64,000 bases of DNA from Butyricicoccus pullicaecorum DSM 23266 (GTDB lineage: Bacteria > Bacillota > Clostridia > Oscillospirales > Butyricicoccaceae), in NCBI RefSeq assembly GCF_900167005.1, contig NZ_FUXW01000005.1, positions 1-64,000 of the forward strand, written 5' to 3'. A program made the translations under genes and the position numbers. The notes under the pieces are model-generated. The model saw only the letters and a list, made by a program, of their open reading frames with translations, made no database searches and was not told the DNA's origin. Positions 59,183 to 64,000 of the stretch are shown piece by piece (the stretch's first letter is position 1; the number at the start of each line of letters is the position of its first letter).

Positions 59183-60370
59183 TTACACCCCAAACAGCTC
59201 AGCGATGCGGTCTTCGTCCAGCTCTGCACCGATGACGCACAGGCGGCCGGTGTAGTCAGCCGGGCCGCGGCGGACTTCGGGCTGACCGGGTACGAAGTCG
59301 AAGTGAATCCACTCGCCCTCGGTTGCAGCAACGATGCCCTTGGCGCGCAGGATGGTGCCCAGCGAGATATCACCGAGCGCGTTCAGGATGGACGCAATCT
59401 GCTCCTCGGTGTACTTGTGCGTGGTCTCACGGCCCCAGCTCTGGAAGACCTCGTCGGCATGGTGGTGACCATGATGATCGTGGTCGTGGCAGCCGCAGGT
59501 GCAGCCCTCGCCGTGCTCGTGGTGGTGTTCATGCTCATGGTCGTGGTGATGGTGCTCATGTTCGTGCTCGTGGCAGCCGCAGGTGCAGTCCTCACCGTGC
59601 TCATGGTGGTGCTCGTGTTCATGCTCATGGTGATGATGCTCGTGCTCATGGTCGTGGCAGCCGCACTCTTCACCGTGTTCATGGTGATGTTCGTGGTCGT
59701 GATCGTGATGATGGTGGTGCTCGTGCTCCTCAGCTGCGTGTACGATCTCAGCCAGTACCTCAGCCGACAGCGAGTGGCTGTCCTCCATGACCGACAGCAG
59801 CTGCGCACCGGTCAGCTGATCCCAAGGAGTCGTTACGATACGAGCATCCTTGTTGTGCTCGCGCAGCAGGGAAACGACCTGTTCCAGACGGTCTTCCTTG
59901 ACAAACTGGGTACGGGAGAGCAGGATTGCGCCCGCGTGCTCGATCTGATTGAGGAAGAACTCGCCGAAGTTCTTGGCGTACATCTTGGCCTTCTGGGCAT
60001 CGACAACCGTGACAAAGCTGTTGAGGACGACCGGCTCGTGCTCTGCAACGCGCTGAACGGCAGCGATGACGTCGGACAGCTTGCCGACACCCGAGGGCTC
60101 GATCAGGATGCGTGCCGGGTGGTAGGTCTCAATGACTTCCTGCAGTGCCTTGCCGAAGTCACCGACCAGCGTGCAGCAGATGCAGCCCGAGTTCATTTCG
60201 GTGATCTGGACACCGGCATCCTTGAGGAAGCCGCCGTCAATGCCGATCTCGCCGAACTCGTTCTCGATCAGCACGACCTGTTCACCCTTGAGCGGTTCGG
60301 ACAGCAGGCGGCCGATCAGGGTCGTCTTGCCCGCGCCCAGGAAACCGGAAATAATATCAATCTTGGTCAT
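59183..60370 (-). CDS. CobW/ZNG1-type GTPase metallochaperone with His-rich insert
   Basis: 395 residues. P-loop GFLGAGKT at 9-16, metal motif GCICCT at 62-67, EPSG near 91-94 and a CobW C-terminal domain from about 315. Between GTPase and C-terminal domain lies an insert at about 216-304 dominated by His and Glu, built from near-repeats of the form HEHHHEHGExCTCGCH; some 45 histidines and ten cysteines. This should bind many zinc (or nickel/cobalt) ions. Such proteins hand metal to client enzymes under zinc limitation. No Zur box was clear upstream. Confidence 0.92.
   Translation of the reverse strand: MTKIDIISGFLGAGKTTLIGRLLSEPLKGEQVVLIENEFGEIGIDGGFLKDAGVQITEMNSGCICCTLVGDFGKALQEVIETYHPARILIEPSGVGKLSDVIAAVQRVAEHEPVVLNSFVTVVDAQKAKMYAKNFGEFFLNQIEHAGAILLSRTQFVKEDRLEQVVSLLREHNKDARIVTTPWDQLTGAQLLSVMEDSHSLSAEVLAEIVHAAEEHEHHHHHDHDHEHHHEHGEECGCHDHEHEHHHHEHEHEHHHEHGEDCTCGCHEHEHEHHHHDHEHEHHHEHGEGCTCGCHDHDHHGHHHADEVFQSWGRETTHKYTEEQIASILNALGDISLGTILRAKGIVAATEGEWIHFDFVPGQPEVRRGPADYTGRLCVIGAELDEDRIAELFGV
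59459..59725. repeat. in-frame tandem repeats encoding the His-rich insert
   Basis: Three imperfect repeats of roughly 75-80 bp built on CAC/CAT/GAG codons (minus strand), coding the metal-binding insert. The opposite strand is fully open for the same reason and gives a spurious long ORF. Confidence 0.8.
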
Positions 60371-60495
60371 AAAAAAAGACCCCTTTCCAAGCGGTTAAAA
60401 AATTCATCTGCACCTATCATACCGCGATTGCGGCAAAAAATAAAGGGTGTATTTGTAAACAGAGTGGAAAAATTAGTTAAGGGAAACAATGGAGC

Positions 60496-60532
60496 AGAAA
60501 ACATGCCCGGGGCGTGTGTGCCTCGGGCATGG
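60496..60532 (-). terminator. terminator after PBP gene
   Basis: On the minus strand ATGCCCG/CGGGCAT extended by GG/CC, then GTTTTCT. Confidence 0.75.
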
Positions 60533-60536
60533 GGAT

Positions 60537-61898
60537 TTAGAACTTGTCGACGCAGGCCTGCAGGACGGTTGCTGCGATCTCGCCTGCGACCGATGCACCG
60601 CCGCCGCCGTTCTCAACCAGAACGATGAAGGCGTAGGGGTGTTCGGGATCGTCGAGGAAACCGGCAAACCATGCGTTGGGGCGCTTGTCGCCGCCGACTT
60701 CTGCCGTACCGCTCTTCGCGCCGATGTCCAGACCGCGGAAACGATCGGTGCCGTAGGTCTGGGCAACGTTGTTTTTCATCATTTCCTTGACCTGCGACGC
60801 CGTACTTGCCTGTACCAGCGTGTCGGTCTCTTCGGTGCGCTGCCAGGACGTCGGGATACCGCTCGGGGTGGTGATGTCCAGGATCAGACGCGGAACGGCA
60901 GCCGTGCCGCCGTTTGCGATGGCACCCATGTAGGTCATCATGTTGCAGGGATTGACCGTGTCGGTGTACTGACCGACACCCGACCAGCCGATCTGTCCCT
61001 TGTCAGCCTCGGACACGTCGTAGTGACCGGCTGCGGTCATGATGCCGTCGACCGACATGCGGCGGGTCAGACCGGCCTGCTCGACGTACTTGGTCATGGT
61101 GTCGCCGCCGAGTTCGGCTGCGAGTGCGCCAAAGACACCGTTGCACGAGTTTGCGAAGGCCGATGCAATGTCCATCTTGCCGTGCGGCTTGGGACAGGTG
61201 ATGACCGTACCGCCGACCGTGGTCTCACCGGTGCAGGTGAAGGTGCGATCCTTGAGGTCGGGCAGGTTTTCCAGCGCGGCGGTCAGGGTCACCGTCTTGA
61301 AGATGGAGCCCGGCACCTGTGCAGAGGACAGGAAGCGGTTCAAGTAGATGCCGTCCTGTGCTTCCGAGGCCGCAGGCGGGTTTTCCGGGTCAAAGGACGG
61401 GGTGGAGACCATGCACAGGATGTCGCCGGTCTTGTAGTTGTACACACCGACCGTGCCCTGTCGGCCGTCCATGGCGTTGTACGCCGTGACGTTCAGGTAA
61501 GCGTCCAAGGTGAGGGTCAGGTTGCGTCCCGAACCCAGCGGAGAATAGCCGCCGGTAATCAGGTTGTAGCCGGACAGACGATCGGCAAAGGCGGTCAGGG
61601 CGCCCGTGCCGATGTAGCCCGAGCCGTCGCCGACTGCGTGTACGGTCGCACGGCGCACGGTGGCGTCGGGGTAGTAGACGCGCTCGCCGTCCTTGACCTC
61701 GGTCAGGACATCGCCGTCACGGTCTAAGATGGTGCCGCTCAATAGCTGACCGCTGTTTGAGTACATGTGCCGGTTGTAGGGGTAGGCTGCCCAGTCGGCG
61801 GCATTGGTCACGAACCGGAAGCAGAACAGACCCAGACCGGCAATCAGTGCCAGCGCGATGATCAGGCACAAAACCGCGCGTTTCTCAATCTTCCGCAT
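60537..61898 (-). CDS. class B penicillin-binding protein (PbpA/FtsI-like)
   Basis: 453 residues. One membrane helix near 9-30, a short PBP-dimer region, and a transpeptidase domain with SIFK (VPGSIFKTVT near 195-204), S-C-N (near 251-253) and K-S-G-T (near 391-394). It is short and has no PASTA domains. The gene overlaps the end of the FHA-SEDS gene by 14 bp, so it is its cognate transpeptidase, as in the rodA-pbpA pairs of Actinobacteria. ATG 61898 is preferred to a TTG at 61907 that sits too close to AGGAGG. Confidence 0.9.
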   Translation of the reverse strand: MRKIEKRAVLCLIIALALIAGLGLFCFRFVTNAADWAAYPYNRHMYSNSGQLLSGTILDRDGDVLTEVKDGERVYYPDATVRRATVHAVGDGSGYIGTGALTAFADRLSGYNLITGGYSPLGSGRNLTLTLDAYLNVTAYNAMDGRQGTVGVYNYKTGDILCMVSTPSFDPENPPAASEAQDGIYLNRFLSSAQVPGSIFKTVTLTAALENLPDLKDRTFTCTGETTVGGTVITCPKPHGKMDIASAFANSCNGVFGALAAELGGDTMTKYVEQAGLTRRMSVDGIMTAAGHYDVSEADKGQIGWSGVGQYTDTVNPCNMMTYMGAIANGGTAAVPRLILDITTPSGIPTSWQRTEETDTLVQASTASQVKEMMKNNVAQTYGTDRFRGLDIGAKSGTAEVGGDKRPNAWFAGFLDDPEHPYAFIVLVENGGGGASVAGEIAATVLQACVDKF

Positions 61899-63681
61899 AT
61901 TCGTCAAATTCCTCCTGTTCGTGTCTCAGTTCACGCCGCGAGGGCAGGCGGATGGCAAAGCTTGCGTTCTGTCTGGTGTCGGATGCCTTCAGGAAGGCCA
62001 GCATGCCCCAGGAAGCCAACATGGAGGTACCGCCGTTGGACAGGAAGGGGAAGGTGACACCGGTCAGGGGCAGGATGTCGACCGCGCCGAAGACGTTCAG
62101 ACAGGTCTGGAAGACCATGAGCGAGGTCGCAGCGCATGCGGCGATGGTGTAGAAGCTGGAGCGTCCGGCGCGGCAGGCACGCACGGCAAAGACTGCCAGC
62201 GTGACGATACAGAGTACAGCCAGCACCGCGATGATCAGACCCCATTCCTCGCAGACCTTACAGAATACCATATCGGTGTCGGCCGCGGTGACGCCCAGCC
62301 AGCCGTTGCCCGCACCGACACCGACCAGACCGCCCGATGCGGCAGCGGTCAGCGAGTGGGTCTGCTGGAAACCAGCGCCGTAAACGTCCTCCCAGATGTG
62401 ACCCCAGCTTGCAAAGCGTTTGAGTACGTGGGGCTTGACCGATAACAGTACCAGACCGCCCGCGCCGCAGCCGCCGCAGATGAGGGCGAGGGTCGCCCAG
62501 TCACCCGAGCGCAGGAAGGCGATGACGATGAAGGTCACGAAGAAGATGGCCGCTGCACCGAAGTCGTTCATCAGCGCCAGACAGCCCAGACAGATGAGGG
62601 TGAGCGCCATGAACAGACCGAGGTTTTTCTTGCGGAACAGACGGTCGAGGGTTGCCGAACCGGCAAAGATGTAGCAGACCTTGGCGATCTCAGACGGCTG
62701 GAGCGACATGCCGCCCAGCTTAATCCAGTTTTTCGCACCGCCGCTCGACGAACCCAGAACCAAGGTTGCAGCGAGCAGGAGCACAGCCAGCACGGCCATG
62801 AACTTGCGCAGCGCGTTTGCACGGCTGAGGTCACGCAGGAACCAGCCGAGCACAAGGAAGCCGACCATGCCGAGCAGGATGGCAAAGAACTGCTTGGGCA
62901 CCGAGGCCGGGGCAAAGGATGCCGTGACCGCAAGGCTGATGGTACACAGGAAAAAGGCGATCATTTCCATCTCGAAGCCCACCCGCCGGAAGGCGCGCAG
63001 GGTCAGACAGTAGATCCACATGACGGCGGTCATGCCGAGGAAGATGAGCGGCAGCGTCGGATCGGCCTTTTCGCCGGTCGAGATGATGAGCTGGATGCAG
63101 GTCAGAATCTGGAAAAAGCTCATCAAAATGAGCAGTCCCCAGGGTGAGACCGGCTTGTCCAGACCGGCACGACGCTTGCGCCGCGCCTGCTTTTCCTCGG
63201 GCGACACCGGTTCCAGCCATGCCGGAATGTCGGCAAAGGAGATTTCGTCTCCAAATTCGACCGGCAGCGGCTCCTCGGCGGGCGCGGTGCGTCCGCGCAC
63301 ATAGGTGCCCGAGGTCGAACCCAAATCGTATAGATTCCAAGTGTCGTCGGGCTGCCGGATGAGGGCGGCATGGGTGCGGGAAACGGCCGGATCGTCGATG
63401 ACCACGTCGGCGGTCTTCTGGCGGCCGATGATGTTCTCCCAGTGGGTCAGCGGGATGCGCTGTTCGCCGAAGTTCAGGTAAGCCCAGACCTCAGCGGTGT
63501 GCTTGACCGATAAAAGCGAGCGGATGGCGGTGAGCAGGATGAGCAGACCGAGCACGGGAAGCACAAAACGGATGACCGTCGTGTACCATGCGCTGATTTC
63601 AGGAAACTGCTGGGACAGGCTGTACAGACTGTCCATACCGGCCTGTAAGGCACCGCTCACACCGGTAAAAGTTTCAGTCAA
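61885..63681 (-). CDS. FHA domain-SEDS (FtsW/RodA) fusion protein
   Basis: 598 residues. One membrane helix near 38-58, then a forkhead-associated domain at about 84-150 (IIGRQKTADVVIDDPAVSRT core, then H-A-A-L, with GSTSGTYV), then ten helices of an SEDS glycosyltransferase with GAKNWIKLGGMSLQPSE near 315-331 and P-F-L-S-N-G-G near 548-554. FHA domains bind phosphothreonine, so glycan polymerisation may be tuned by a Ser/Thr kinase. The start is TTG 63681, 9 bases after GGGAGG; no ATG fits. Confidence 0.9.
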   Translation of the reverse strand: MTETFTGVSGALQAGMDSLYSLSQQFPEISAWYTTVIRFVLPVLGLLILLTAIRSLLSVKHTAEVWAYLNFGEQRIPLTHWENIIGRQKTADVVIDDPAVSRTHAALIRQPDDTWNLYDLGSTSGTYVRGRTAPAEEPLPVEFGDEISFADIPAWLEPVSPEEKQARRKRRAGLDKPVSPWGLLILMSFFQILTCIQLIISTGEKADPTLPLIFLGMTAVMWIYCLTLRAFRRVGFEMEMIAFFLCTISLAVTASFAPASVPKQFFAILLGMVGFLVLGWFLRDLSRANALRKFMAVLAVLLLAATLVLGSSSGGAKNWIKLGGMSLQPSEIAKVCYIFAGSATLDRLFRKKNLGLFMALTLICLGCLALMNDFGAAAIFFVTFIVIAFLRSGDWATLALICGGCGAGGLVLLSVKPHVLKRFASWGHIWEDVYGAGFQQTHSLTAAASGGLVGVGAGNGWLGVTAADTDMVFCKVCEEWGLIIAVLAVLCIVTLAVFAVRACRAGRSSFYTIAACAATSLMVFQTCLNVFGAVDILPLTGVTFPFLSNGGTSMLASWGMLAFLKASDTRQNASFAIRLPSRRELRHEQEEFDEYAED

Positions 63682-63736
63682 ACTAAGATTCCTCCCTTCG
63701 GGTGGGGTTTAAGTGGTTGTTTCCGTACAACGTACC

Positions 63737-63765
63737 ATTATAGCACAGTGCCCGGAGTGCGTAAA
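63737..63765 (-). promoter_or_regulatory. promoter of FHA-SEDS gene
   Basis: On the minus strand TTTACG, 17-bp spacer, TATAAT, also with TG one base before the -10. Confidence 0.7.
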
Positions 63766-63811
63766 CCGACAAAATGGTATAATTCGATGGGTTTGCAGGG
63801 GTTCAGACGGG

Positions 63812-64000
63812 TCAAATCGGCATCCGGCGGAAGACTGCCGGGGACATGCCGGTCTTTGCGGTGAACGAGGAAATGAAGTTGACCTCGCTGTGATAGCCGA
63901 CGCGGAAGGCGATCTGCTTGACCGAGAGCGAGGTGGTGTGCAGCAGGGATTTGGCCTCATCGATGCGGCGCAGGACGATGTACTCGTGGGGTGAGTAGCC
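63812..64000 (-). CDS. AraC-family regulator, 3' end only
   Basis: The last 62 residues of an AraC/XylS regulator; the rest lies beyond the window. G-Y-S-P-H-E-Y-I, then RRIDEAKSLLHTTSLSVKQI and AFRVGYHSEVNFISSF form the second helix-turn-helix and the family signature, closing with F-x-x-x-x-G-M-S-P-x-x-F-R. Targets unknown. It is upstream of the FHA-SEDS gene on the same strand, which has its own promoter. Confidence 0.85.
   Translation of the reverse strand, partial: GYSPHEYIVLRRIDEAKSLLHTTSLSVKQIAFRVGYHSEVNFISSFTAKTGMSPAVFRRMPI

Noticed and set aside
60380-60440. Zur operator before the His-rich CobW gene
   Set aside because: Only a short CCGC/GCGG palindrome is present near the -10; it does not resemble Firmicute Zur boxes.
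59018-60628. 536-codon open frame opposite the His-rich CobW gene
   Set aside because: CAC/GAG-rich codons leave no stops on the other strand; the translation is valine- and methionine-rich low complexity.

Overview
The window looks like chromosome from a GC-rich, endospore-forming Firmicute of class Clostridia, probably order Oscillospirales (a Butyricicoccus/Agathobaculum-like relative is a guess). Reasons: sporulation genes ylbJ, yqfC, yqfD and a CotH-like kinase; the order yqfC-yqfD-phoH-ybeY-dgkA-era-yqzL-recO; a diaminopimelate-type murE; a PASTA-bearing penicillin-binding protein beside ftsW; and sigma-A-type promoters with AGGAGG ribosome binding sites. No rRNA, tRNA, CRISPR array or transposase was recognised.

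Layout. 1-740: non-coding palindromic DNA with a possible truncated ORF at the edge. 742-5134: alpha/beta hydrolase, an unannotated 33-residue peptide gene, a TtcA-like tRNA thiolase, a PrsA-like foldase and an ArsC-family protein. 5135-13390 (minus strand): mfd, the nifS-iscU iron-sulfur pair, a stalk-domain secreted protein and an iron alcohol dehydrogenase. 13746-19335: small membrane proteins, then ylbJ, a CTG-started small Cys protein, dacF and a membrane protein on the minus strand. 19450-31379: a long plus-strand run of sporulation, RNA and DNA maintenance genes (yqfC to coaD), including an HPr paralogue without its catalytic histidine. 31688-44729: division and cell-wall (dcw) cluster rsmH-ftsL-pbp-murE-murF-mraY-ftsW-murG-ftsQ-ftsZ, without murD, ftsA or mraZ. 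44925-53215: CorA with a structured leader, an ECF sigma/DUF4179 pair, a HAD phosphatase, an MFS transporter, YaaA, Bcp, a MarR regulator and a DUF554 protein. 53582-57858: VTC polyphosphate polymerase, DUF4956 protein and CotH kinase behind a PhoP-box-like promoter, then a KtrA-like potassium regulator. 58229-64000 (minus strand): two CobW GTPases (one fused to a DUF1980-like domain, one with a very His-rich insert), an FHA-SEDS fusion with its cognate PBP, and the end of an AraC regulator.

The most unusual feature is the intergenic DNA. Nine composite elements of about 200-350 bp (one extended by a partial second copy) consist of up to seven palindromic modules in fixed order (G-F-E-D-C-B-A). 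Loops and linkers are nearly constant, but the arms of modules A-E change between copies in a compensatory way, so pairing is kept while sequence is not. Module A is often a rho-independent terminator, and in most copies module G lies close behind a stop codon. A smaller element (H) is nested in two copies. A second, unrelated four-module family (J-K-L-M) occurs twice and shows the same behaviour. This looks like selection for folded RNA or DNA and is the best candidate here for an undescribed system.

All identifications come from reading motifs and gene order; no database search was possible.
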